DNA of 64,000 nt, taken from assembly GCA_020850415.1 (NCBI GenBank), contig JADZER010000024.1, forward strand, positions 62,001-126,000. Reading direction: 5' to 3'. The position numbers were made by a program, and so were the translations under genes. Of the stretch, positions 36,901 through 43,182 are shown piece by piece. How positions within the stretch are numbered: the stretch's first letter is position 1; every line of letters starts with the position of its first letter. The notes beneath the pieces are model-generated. The model had not been told where the DNA came from. It searched no databases and saw nothing but the letters and a program-made list of their open reading frames with translations. The DNA is from Phycisphaerales bacterium. Lineage in GTDB: Bacteria; Planctomycetota; Phycisphaerae; Phycisphaerales; UBA1924.

Positions 36901-37403
36901 AGACGCAGATGGTGATGTACACCGAGCCCGATGTCTTCGCCGCGGGCATCGCGGGGGCCGGGCCTACCGAGTGGTTCAACTACAACAGCTGGTACACCAC
37001 GGGCACGATCGGCCCGCACGAGCCGGGCAACCTCAACCTCAAGGACCAGTCGCTCCTGCCGCTGGCCAAGAACCTCAAGGGCCACCTCCTGCTCATCCAC
37101 GGCATGGAGGACGACAATGTGCTCTACCAGGACACGGTCAATGTGTACCGCGAGCTGCTCAAGGCCGACAAGGAGGTCAATGTCGAGCTGTTCCTGGACC
37201 CGACCGGCAACCACGGCCTCGGCGGCGATGTGAAGACCCTGGGGCGCTTCCGCAAGTACGAGGACTTCCTGATCCGCTACCTGGGCGAGGGCGCGGGCGC
37301 GCCCAAGGCCGAAGCGCCCGAAGACGAGAAGGAACCCGAGGAGACCCCGGCCGGAGAAGATGCGCAGGCGGGCGAGACCGAGGAGACGACCGAAGGGGAG
37401 TGA
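33939..37403 (+). CDS. Prolyl oligopeptidase-family serine peptidase, exported
   Basis: This 1154-residue S9-type peptidase has a signal peptide (residues 1 to about 40). A large beta-propeller-like region contains WSPDSGRVAF, YLPDSRRLAFITE and similar WD-type strands. The C-terminal alpha/beta hydrolase domain carries Ser983 in HGWSFGG, an acidic pair at 1058-1059 in EDDNV and His1092 in TGNHG. Three Glu/Asp/Ala-rich stretches (about 45-65, 370-450, 635-690) lengthen it well beyond typical members. It probably degrades peptides in the periplasm. Confidence 0.85.
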   Translation: MPTTRVIRLLSVPVCGVALLAIAPSPARVAPAVAALAGQPASAAQEEAKAADGAKADEKAGEKDDGKLTLERMFTEKSYWGPSAGNMAFSHDGRFAAFLYRPWAERRHGSDLYIYDTTTGQSRRITSVGRMAEYQADAREVRDDREKQAKGAGITLAQLAREQAERLGWARDTPAGAWAGEATSNDEQPAVRPGACELSLDASGKGLRGELRVGLVRLPLEKAEFDDAERKLTAEIDDKGLKVKGKLEATLAEDGSGLSGTITLEDPAQTLAFTLAPKGAEEAGEDEPREPKGVLGAIAERLTLGDVVLDTDAEINDEKDGKRPDKMAPRYSGVQGYEWSEVAHEMLVIAGGDIYRLTIDAPAWDAPIERPKAAEPEAPADGAAPEAEGAEPAAGADGGEAQDDGQDDGQVDGQEGGQEEGGDGAGDDAEQPEESAPEAEAEKKKAKADPKPVAPYRGTLERLTRTRERESDVQYLPDSAGYTYLRDGALLRVSFGDHRIVQLDPELKDGERMVGYQISPDGKRLVFLANRGDNFWGSGRQVTIVNYRDRFARAETVTRHMPDDPWPEAFSSVYLYDLRGHDTEEGTLERVFTKRITGPRDILRVPEWSPDSGRVAFAAFEQSTGLIKILEAGFVDKDKEDEKKEDAKAEDAPATEDTGKTEDTEKTGGDAETKPDASGEPAPEPKPDFKIENAAVVYEFYHFGGPNTPVMVHPRYLPDSRRLAFITELSGYRQLHLLDPRYQQLTQLTEGSFEVYPFELSRDHSTMFATATKEDPNEEHAYAIDLETGAMTLLTPGEGVFSPVAVSDDGSKVLAGRTDFGAPGELVAITGENGAANVLTILTDSHPEEAHKLTTVSPEYFSYENRHGQTIYGHMFKPEGWSPEDKRPLLVYVYGGPLGERKMATRGSFNTSSYFFARYMTEAHGWVTATIDPRGASGYGAVFEKANFEQVGKPQTEDLVDGANWLVEHAGVDKAKMALHGWSFGGFQTQMVMYTEPDVFAAGIAGAGPTEWFNYNSWYTTGTIGPHEPGNLNLKDQSLLPLAKNLKGHLLLIHGMEDDNVLYQDTVNVYRELLKADKEVNVELFLDPTGNHGLGGDVKTLGRFRKYEDFLIRYLGEGAGAPKAEAPEDEKEPEETPAGEDAQAGETEETTEGE

Positions 37404-37433
37404 ACCCCGGGGCCGAACGGCGGGTTCTGCCGG

Positions 37434-37736
37434 TCACTCCGGCGGGTTGTGGATGGTCTTCGGGCCCTTGCCCGCCGTCTTCTCGTAGTACCCGTCGCCC
37501 TTGCGCTCGTACTTGGTGAACCCCAACCGGCCGAGGTTGTCGTTGCTGAGCTTGCCCTTGGACTTGATGTCCGACCAGTTGCCGGCGATATTCGGGGCCT
37601 GCGGCACGCGGCGCACGGGCTCCCCCGTCTCGGGGTGCTTGGTCAGCGGGGCTTCCTTCATCGGCTGGACGACCTCGAAGCACTCGCCGGTGCCGTTGCC
37701 GTCCTTGCCGAGGATCTCGTAGACATAGGTGGGCAT
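37434..37736 (-). CDS. FmdB-like protein lacking most zinc ligands
   Basis: The 100-residue product starts MPTYVYEI and has FEVVQPMKEAPLT and PVRRV, matching the FmdB zinc-ribbon family. Where FmdB proteins have two CXXC pairs this one has GKDGNGTGEC and HPETGE, keeping one cysteine. It therefore probably does not bind zinc as the family does. The C-terminal half is Lys/Gly/Asn-rich. FmdB proteins are called putative regulators without firm evidence. It converges on the peptidase gene. Confidence 0.8.
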   Translation of the reverse strand: MPTYVYEILGKDGNGTGECFEVVQPMKEAPLTKHPETGEPVRRVPQAPNIAGNWSDIKSKGKLSNDNLGRLGFTKYERKGDGYYEKTAGKGPKTIHNPPE

Positions 37737-37742
37737 GGCGGG

Positions 37743-37748
37743 ATTGTA
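37743..37748 (-). promoter_or_regulatory. -10-like box (TACAAT), FmdB-like gene, leaderless spacing
   Basis: On the minus strand TACAAT ends 6 nt before the ATG at 37736. No ribosome binding site lies between. Confidence 0.5.
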
Positions 37749-37785
37749 CGCACGGTTCGGCCGATATCGCCGCCCGGAATCCCGC

Positions 37786-37791
37786 TATGCT
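37786..37791 (+). promoter_or_regulatory. -10-like box (TATGCT), Mrr-like gene
   Basis: TATGCT lies 32 nt before ATG 37824, with AGGAG 8 nt before the start. This is a leadered arrangement. Confidence 0.4.
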
Positions 37792-37823
37792 GGAACGGTG
37801 TCGGTCAGGACAGGAGCTGTCAG

Positions 37824-38822
37824 ATGGCGGGAACGCGGCCAGTTTGGATGGTGCGATGTGAGGGGGGAACGCTCTACGCTGAGTTTCGAGAACGCCAGCT
37901 CATCGCGTTGGGCAACTCCCAGCGCGAACCCGACCTCTCCGGCGCGAAGCGGCGCGAAGATGTCGAAGCGCGACTCGTGTCGCATCGCCAGTGGGACAGT
38001 CGGAACAAACTGGGTTATTCCGTCGGCGTGCTGACCCGGTTCGCGATTGAGATCCAAGCCGGTGACGCCGTGGTAACTTACGAACCATCGGCCCGCGTCT
38101 ATTCGGTGGGAAAGGTCATCGGAGGGTACGAGTACCACCTCGACTGGATCCAAGACAAACAACACTACCGTCGCGTCGACTGGATCGGTGAAGTCGATCG
38201 AGATGTGCTCACTCCAGAATCACGCAACTCACTGGCGTCCATGGTCTCGGTCTACCGACTCTCCGATCAGACCGCCGCGGAGATTGAGGCTGCGATTCGC
38301 GGAACACCCGCCGAAGTTCAAGATGCTGAAGACATCGCGAGAGACGACTTTCTTCGCGAGGACTTCGCCACGAAAGCCCGGGAGCAGGTCAAGGACCGTG
38401 TCGCGCATCTCGACTGGTCCCAGATGCAGGAGTTGGTCGCGGGCATACTCCGAGCGATGGGGTACAAGACCAGGGTCTCGCCTGCCGGACCAGATCGCGG
38501 GAGGGACATCCTCGCCTCACCCGATGGCCTGGGTTTGGAGCAGCCCCGGATAGTCGTCGAGGTCAAGCACAGGTCCGGACAGATCGGCGCCCCCGACATC
38601 CGCAGCTTCATCGGTGGCTTGCAGGCGGCTGACAGGGGCCTGTATGTCAGCAGTGGAGGATTCACTCGGGAAGCCCGATACGAGGCGGATCGCTCAACAA
38701 CCCCGGTCACTTTGATCGATGTTGATGAGTTGGTAAGCCTGCTGCTGGAGCACTACGAAGCCGCCGACAGCCGCCTCACGGCGCTCGTGCCGTTGGTGTC
38801 GATCTATTGGCCCGCCGATTGA
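37824..38822 (+). CDS. Mrr-like restriction endonuclease
   Basis: This 332-residue protein has a C-terminal Mrr-type PD-(D/E)XK nuclease domain (about 190-300): GPDRGRDIL supplies the aspartate and IVVEVKHRSGQIG the ExK pair. The N-terminal 130 residues match the shared N-terminal region of 'restriction system' proteins (WMVRCEGGTLYAEF, RFAIEIQAGDAVVTYEP, YRRVDWIGEV). Such proteins cut modified foreign DNA. No methylase is adjacent, consistent with a type IV-like enzyme. The gene uses noticeably more A/T at third positions than its neighbours, which suggests later acquisition. Confidence 0.85.
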   Translation: MAGTRPVWMVRCEGGTLYAEFRERQLIALGNSQREPDLSGAKRREDVEARLVSHRQWDSRNKLGYSVGVLTRFAIEIQAGDAVVTYEPSARVYSVGKVIGGYEYHLDWIQDKQHYRRVDWIGEVDRDVLTPESRNSLASMVSVYRLSDQTAAEIEAAIRGTPAEVQDAEDIARDDFLREDFATKAREQVKDRVAHLDWSQMQELVAGILRAMGYKTRVSPAGPDRGRDILASPDGLGLEQPRIVVEVKHRSGQIGAPDIRSFIGGLQAADRGLYVSSGGFTREARYEADRSTTPVTLIDVDELVSLLLEHYEAADSRLTALVPLVSIYWPAD

Positions 38823-38825
38823 GTT

Positions 38826-38867
38826 GAGGCCGGCATAGCCGCGCGCCGTCGGCGCGAAGGCCGGCAA
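38826..38867. terminator. GC-rich hairpin between convergent genes
   Basis: GGCCGGC at each end surrounds CGCGC-CGTCG-GCGCG, giving a strong nested stem. It could end transcription in both directions, but there is no U-tract, so this is a guess. Confidence 0.35.
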
Positions 38868-38871
38868 CACC

Positions 38872-39195
38872 TCAGATGAAAACCCGCCCGCTCTCCGCGT
38901 CGGTCATCGACCAGCCCAGGCGCCGGCAGATGCGGCTGAGCACCAGCCAGGCCGCCTCCTCGTCGTTGATCGAGGCCATCACCTGCATCGGCCGCTCGAA
39001 GCTCGTGGGCAGGTCCACCACGAAGCCTGGGCCGTGCAGGCGCTCGAGCCCGAGCGAGCCGTTCTGCGCCCCGTCCGGCGCGGTGTTGAACGCCGACAGC
39101 AGTTGCTTGATCTCGTCGAGCGTGCCCAGCGGGGTGGGTTCGGCCCCCTCCTCGGCCTTGCGGCTGAGGACCATCATCCGGCTCTTCTTCGCCAC
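38872..39195 (-). CDS. Hypothetical 107-residue protein
   Basis: I do not recognise this protein. It is small and soluble, with a basic start (MAKKSRMMVLSRK) and a C-terminal part that may be a compact alpha/beta fold (FVVDLPTSFERPMQVMASINDEEAAWLVLSRICRRLGW). It starts 11 nt after the response regulator gene, so the two are probably co-transcribed and may act together. Confidence 0.6.
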   Translation of the reverse strand: MAKKSRMMVLSRKAEEGAEPTPLGTLDEIKQLLSAFNTAPDGAQNGSLGLERLHGPGFVVDLPTSFERPMQVMASINDEEAAWLVLSRICRRLGWSMTDAESGRVFI

Positions 39196-39206
39196 GCGAC
39201 GCCCCC

Positions 39207-39608
39207 TCAGGCCTTGTCCCGGGCCGCGAGCAGGGTCGCGGCCTCTTCGAGCAGCCTCGTCAGCGGCACGGGCTTGAGCAGGTACTTGTCCACCCCCAGG
39301 CTCTCGGCGTACGCCTGGTGGCGTTTGCCCTCGTTGGCTGTCACCATGATGACGATCGGGCTGTCCTCCTTGCCCTTGATCTTCTCGAGCGCGAGGAAGC
39401 CCGACCGCCCGGGCAGCATCATGTCGAGGATCACGATGTCCGGCGGCGGCTCCTCGTGGCAGACATCCACCGCCGAGTTGCCGTCCGCGACCGACTGGGT
39501 CATCGCCCCCTCGGCCTGGAACGCGGCCTCCATCGACTCGAGGACATCCAGGTCGTCATCGACGATCAGCACACGGTAATTCGCAAGACGGCCGGCGGCG
39601 CTGGTCAT
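39207..39608 (-). CDS. Single-domain response regulator
   Basis: The 133-residue product is only a receiver (CheY-like) domain. The acidic pocket is DDD at 17-19, the phospho-acceptor is Asp62 (ILDMMLPG), and the switch residues are Thr90 and Lys112 (LLKP). There is no output domain, so it would act by protein contact. No histidine kinase is adjacent. A TAGAAT box (39654-39659) gives a leader of about 40 nt with GGGAG before the ATG. Confidence 0.9.
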   Translation of the reverse strand: MTSAAGRLANYRVLIVDDDLDVLESMEAAFQAEGAMTQSVADGNSAVDVCHEEPPPDIVILDMMLPGRSGFLALEKIKGKEDSPIVIMVTANEGKRHQAYAESLGVDKYLLKPVPLTRLLEEAATLLAARDKA

Positions 39609-39653
39609 GCTGGTCTCCCGCGGGGCGGGGGCCCCGGCGTGTGTCCCGACGCC

Positions 39654-39659
39654 ATTCTA
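39654..39659 (-). promoter_or_regulatory. -10-like box (TAGAAT), response regulator gene
   Basis: TAGAAT on the minus strand lies 45 nt before ATG 39608, with a GGGAG ribosome binding site in between. Confidence 0.4.
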
Positions 39660-39716
39660 CGCCCCCGGTACGCCGCGGCCCCTACGCCGGGTGCAGCCGG
39701 GCGGGGTTCCCGCCCC

Positions 39717-39794
39717 TACGAGCCCCGATCGCAAGCTCGGGGTGTTTGGGCAATCCCCCCGGGAGTGACCCCGACCTTGCGCTCGGGGCTCGTA
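39717..39794. repeat. Inverted palindrome doublet (family B)
   Basis: Two 27-nt units in opposite orientation (39717-39743 and 39768-39794) are separated by 24 nt. Each is itself nearly palindromic around CCCCGAGCGCAAGCTCGGGG, with one substitution per copy, and both end outward in TACGAG/CTCGTA. A second doublet of this family is at 58641-58734. The layout is that of REP doublets. It sits in the gap upstream of the response regulator and downstream of nnrD. Confidence 0.8.
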
Positions 39795-39844
39795 TAGGCC
39801 AGACCATGCCGGCATGCTGACCACGACCGACTCAGCACAGCCCC

Positions 39845-40837
39845 CTACACCCCGGCCCGCAGCGACTCGACCGCCTCGGGGATCAGCTCGGCGAGCTCGG
39901 CCGCGAGCAGCCCCGCCGATGCCCCGTGCCGCTCGGCCCAGCGTTCCCCCGCCAGCGCGTGGGCGAGCACTCCCGCCCGGGCGGCCTCGAACAGGTCCAG
40001 GCCCGGCTCCGCGGCCCCGAGCGCCCGGCGCACCGCCTCGGGGAGGGCCACGACGGCCGGGTCGGCCCTGCGCACAAACTGGGCGGCCAGCCCGGCGATC
40101 ACGCCGGTGAGCACATCGCCCGTGCCGGCGGTGCCCAGGCAGGGGTGCCCGCGCGGGCAGACCCAGGTCCGGTAGCCGTCGGTCACGACCGTCCCCGCCC
40201 CCTTGAGGACGACGACGCAGCCCAGGCGCTGGGCCAGCGCCTCGGCGGCGTCGGGGCGCTGGGCCGGGTCGGTCGGGTCGTGGGCGATCTTCAGCGGCTC
40301 GGCAAGCCGGCGGAACTCGCCGGGGTGCGGCGTGAGCACGGCCGGGGCGCGGAAGTCCCGCGTCAGCTCGGGCACCCGCGCCAGCGCGTTGAGCGCGTCG
40401 GCGTCCACCACTACCGGCTTCTCGTCCTGCTGCAGAGCCCGGAGCACGACAGCCTGCACGCCCCGCCGGCCCTCAGAGTCGCTGCCCAGACCGGGCCCGA
40501 TGGCCAGCGCGTCGCAGGCCCCGAGCACCGAGTCCAGCAAGGCCGCGCCCTCGTGGGCGATGATCGCGCCCGAGCCGTCGGTGGGCAGCACGAGCCCCGT
40601 GGCGGACGGGGCGATGGTGAGGGCCCCGGCGAGCACCGGCTCCGGGCAGATGAGGCGGGCGAGCCCGGCCCCGGCCCGCAGGGCGCCGAGCGCGGTGAGC
40701 GCCGGCGCGCCGGCCATTCTCGACCCGCCGGAGGCGCACCCGCCGACGACGGCGACGGTGCCGAACGAGCCCTTGTGGCCGCGCAGGTCGCGTGGGGGGA
40801 TCGCGGGCGGCGCGAGCGTGTCCCGGGCGTCGGTCAC
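39845..40837 (-). CDS. nnrD: ADP/ATP-dependent NAD(P)H-hydrate dehydratase
   Basis: This 330-residue enzyme repairs hydrated NAD(P)H. It shows the YjeF C-terminal domain motifs GSFGTVAVVGG, LTPHPGEF, and the nucleotide-binding GTAGTGDVLTGVIAGL. The epimerase (NnrE) half found in many bifunctional proteins is absent. Its GTG start at 40837 overlaps the stop of the transglutaminase gene, so they form one operon although no functional link is known. The longer frame upstream is antisense coding and was trimmed. Confidence 0.9.
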   Translation of the reverse strand: MTDARDTLAPPAIPPRDLRGHKGSFGTVAVVGGCASGGSRMAGAPALTALGALRAGAGLARLICPEPVLAGALTIAPSATGLVLPTDGSGAIIAHEGAALLDSVLGACDALAIGPGLGSDSEGRRGVQAVVLRALQQDEKPVVVDADALNALARVPELTRDFRAPAVLTPHPGEFRRLAEPLKIAHDPTDPAQRPDAAEALAQRLGCVVVLKGAGTVVTDGYRTWVCPRGHPCLGTAGTGDVLTGVIAGLAAQFVRRADPAVVALPEAVRRALGAAEPGLDLFEAARAGVLAHALAGERWAERHGASAGLLAAELAELIPEAVESLRAGV

Positions 40838-42309
40838 TTGACTTCCTCGACCTTGATCTCGAGGGCACCGAGCAGGGGCGCGATCCCGGCGAGCGAGGTG
40901 ATGGCGTCGGTCTCGCCCAGGCTGCTGGTGCCGAAGGCGATGTGGGCCGCGTCGAAGGGCGCCCGCTCGTTGAGCGTCGCGTCCAGATCGACCCACGCCG
41001 GGCCGTTCTCCGTCTCGAGCAGGCCCTGCGCCCACATGTGGTAGCCGAACACATCGCGCTCGCCCGCGAACCGGTCCACATAGACCACCCCCACCGCCAC
41101 GCGCGAGGGGATGCCCGCCGTGCGGAGCATCGCCGCGAGGAGCACGCCGTGCTCGGAGCAGTCGCCGCGGCAGCTCCGGGCCGTCTCCGAGGCCGTGGCG
41201 AACGCGGTGCCGAGGTTCTTGTCGGTGATGTGGGCGAAGACGAAGCGGCGGAGGGCCTCCGCCCGGGCGGCGGGGTCGTCCCCCGCCCCCTCGGTGGCCT
41301 TGGCGGTCAGCTCGCGGAGCAGCTCGTCGCCGGTGTCGGCGTACGAGGTGGAGGCGAGGTACTCGGCCCGGTCGACCTCCCCGGCCGCGATCGGACGCCC
41401 GAGATCGACCGTCACCCGCGCGGCGCCGTCCCCGGCCGGCTCGACCGACTGGTACGCGGAGGCGGGCAGCGCGGGCATCTCACCCTCGGTGAGGCGGACG
41501 GTGTAGACCCCGCGGGTAGACCGGCGGGGGTAGGAGATCGGGCGGCTGGGTCGCACGAAGGTCGAGATCATCACCTCCGCGGGGTCGGCGGATTCCATCG
41601 CGTTCTCGCGCGTCGAGGCGACCATGGTGATCGTCATCGCGCCCATGGCGGTCTCGCTCCGCAGCACATTGCCGTCGGCGTCGATCCACTCGGTGGCCTT
41701 GATCTTGACCGGGCCCATGGCGGTCTCGCTGGTCGCCTGGAAGCACTCGGTGGTGCGCCCCAGCACCTCGAGCTCGGCCTTGGCGATCCCCGTCCGCTCG
41801 ACCTCGATGATGGTCAGCCCGCTGGAGGGGTCGATCGTGCGCACCGTGACGGCCTCGGCCCCCGACGCCAGGCGCTGGGCCAGGAACCGCGACGCGGCCG
41901 CGGGCGCGAGCCACTCGCCCGCGGGCTTGGGCATCGGCTGCTCCCTGGCCCCCGGCCCGGTCCCGGTGATGGCGAGCACATCGTCCTCGCGGAAGACATA
42001 TCTCGCTTCGATCGGGGCCTGCCCGAGCGTCTGGCTGACCGTCACCTCCACCGGCGCCCCGTCGGTGGTCTCGATGAACACGGTGCTGGTCCGGATGGTC
42101 GTTGACTGATCGGCACGGCCGATGGTCATCTCCATGTCGCTGCGGGTGGTGATCCGGTCGCCCTCGGTGGTGACCACCTCGTGCGACCAGCCCGAGCGTG
42201 AGCCGGCGAGCCAGAGCTCATACCAGCGGTCGGAGTCTTGGTCGCCCGCGCGGGCGAGCGTCGTCAGCAGGAGCGTGCAGGCGAGAACGACGGGGCGCAG
42301 GTATCGCAT
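40834..42309 (-). CDS. Exported transglutaminase-like protein
   Basis: The 491-residue product has a signal peptide (MRYLRPVVLACTLLLTTLARA). A long beta-rich region (about 25-300) is followed by a transglutaminase core: the catalytic cysteine lies in SCRGDCSEHG, the histidine in FGYHMWAQ and the aspartate in WVDLDAT. Bacterial members are often proteases or cross-linking enzymes. The substrate is unknown. The ATG at 42309 lies 6 nt after a TACCAT box. Confidence 0.85.
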   Translation of the reverse strand: MRYLRPVVLACTLLLTTLARAGDQDSDRWYELWLAGSRSGWSHEVVTTEGDRITTRSDMEMTIGRADQSTTIRTSTVFIETTDGAPVEVTVSQTLGQAPIEARYVFREDDVLAITGTGPGAREQPMPKPAGEWLAPAAASRFLAQRLASGAEAVTVRTIDPSSGLTIIEVERTGIAKAELEVLGRTTECFQATSETAMGPVKIKATEWIDADGNVLRSETAMGAMTITMVASTRENAMESADPAEVMISTFVRPSRPISYPRRSTRGVYTVRLTEGEMPALPASAYQSVEPAGDGAARVTVDLGRPIAAGEVDRAEYLASTSYADTGDELLRELTAKATEGAGDDPAARAEALRRFVFAHITDKNLGTAFATASETARSCRGDCSEHGVLLAAMLRTAGIPSRVAVGVVYVDRFAGERDVFGYHMWAQGLLETENGPAWVDLDATLNERAPFDAAHIAFGTSSLGETDAITSLAGIAPLLGALEIKVEEVK

Positions 42310-42315
42310 GGGCGG

Positions 42316-42321
42316 ATGGTA
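42316..42321 (-). promoter_or_regulatory. -10-like box (TACCAT), transglutaminase gene, leaderless spacing
   Basis: TACCAT on the minus strand ends 6 nt before ATG 42309 with no ribosome binding site in between. Confidence 0.5.
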
Positions 42322-42352
42322 CCGCGCCCGCCCCGCCGGGCCCCCGCGAGGC

Positions 42353-43090
42353 CTATTTGCCCTTGTGGTGCCGGTTCGTGTCCGGGGTGTCGCACGCCGG
42401 CCACCCGGAGGCCTCAACGAACCGGCGCCGGAGGTCCGCGGCGATCTCCGCGGGCCCTAGCCCCGTCCCCTGGTAGCACACCGGGGCCAGGAACCGGACG
42501 GTCGATCGGCTCGTCCGCCAGAGGCTCGACCATGCGGGGTCGACCTGCGGCGTGTCGTCGATGATGGCCGGGAGCACGGTCGCCCCGCTCTTGGCGATGA
42601 TCAGCCCCACGCCGGGCAGGAACGGGAGGATGTGCCGGTGCGGGCGCTCCAGGTTGCCCTCGGGGAAGATGCCGACCACCCCGCCGTCACGGAGGTGGCG
42701 GATCGCCGTCCGGGCCGCCGCGACCTCCCGGCCGTCGCGGTCGACGCTGATCACCTCGGTCCACCGCCAGAACCACTCGGCCGCGGGAAGCCGCATGTCC
42801 AGGGCCATCATCCAGCGGATGAAGAATGGGCACGCGGCCTGGATAAGGAGCGGGTCCACCCCGGCGGTGTGGTTGGCGACGACCACCATGGGCCCGGGCT
42901 CGGGCCGGTCGGGGATGTGCTCTAGGCCCGAGACCCGCAGGCGGTGCACCACCCGGACATACACCTGGGCCGCTCGCCAGGTGAGGCCGGTCTCGAAGTC
43001 CCCCCGGGGATTGTCCATGATCCAGCGGGCCACCCGGGCCCAGAGGACCCAGAGCACGAGCGCAGCGATGACCCAGAGTGCGGCTGGCAC
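42353..43090 (-). CDS. 1-acylglycerol-3-phosphate acyltransferase family
   Basis: This 245-residue membrane-associated enzyme transfers an acyl chain to lysophosphatidate or a related lipid. It starts with a hydrophobic segment (AALWVIAALVLWVLWA), then has the catalytic NHTAGVD (His74, Asp79; HX4D) and a variant of the FPEGT motif (FPEGN, 142-146). GTG 43090 is proposed because a TAACAT box ends 5 nt upstream. The longer frame would run over the rarA promoter region. Confidence 0.85.
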   Translation of the reverse strand: MPAALWVIAALVLWVLWARVARWIMDNPRGDFETGLTWRAAQVYVRVVHRLRVSGLEHIPDRPEPGPMVVVANHTAGVDPLLIQAACPFFIRWMMALDMRLPAAEWFWRWTEVISVDRDGREVAAARTAIRHLRDGGVVGIFPEGNLERPHRHILPFLPGVGLIIAKSGATVLPAIIDDTPQVDPAWSSLWRTSRSTVRFLAPVCYQGTGLGPAEIAADLRRRFVEASGWPACDTPDTNRHHKGK

Positions 43091-43095
43091 GGGGC

Positions 43096-43101
43096 ATGTT
43101 A
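43096..43101 (-). promoter_or_regulatory. -10-like box (TAACAT), acyltransferase gene, leaderless spacing
   Basis: TAACAT ends 5 nt before GTG 43090 on the minus strand. It lies divergently, about 75 bp from the rarA box. Confidence 0.45.
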
Positions 43102-43170
43102 GCGTTCGCAAAGTCAGCGGCCACTCACCCGGGGGCCTCTCGGGCCAGACTTCTGCCTTCTGGCCCCCCG

Positions 43171-43176
43171 TACCAT
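43171..43176 (+). promoter_or_regulatory. -10-like box (TACCAT), rarA, leaderless spacing
   Basis: TACCAT ends 6 nt before ATG 43183, with no ribosome binding site. Confidence 0.5.
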
Positions 43177-43182
43177 GGCGCC

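Noticed and set aside
37824-38822. A larger defence island
   Set aside because: Both neighbours are ordinary chromosomal genes and no methylase, helicase, toxin or integrase is adjacent.
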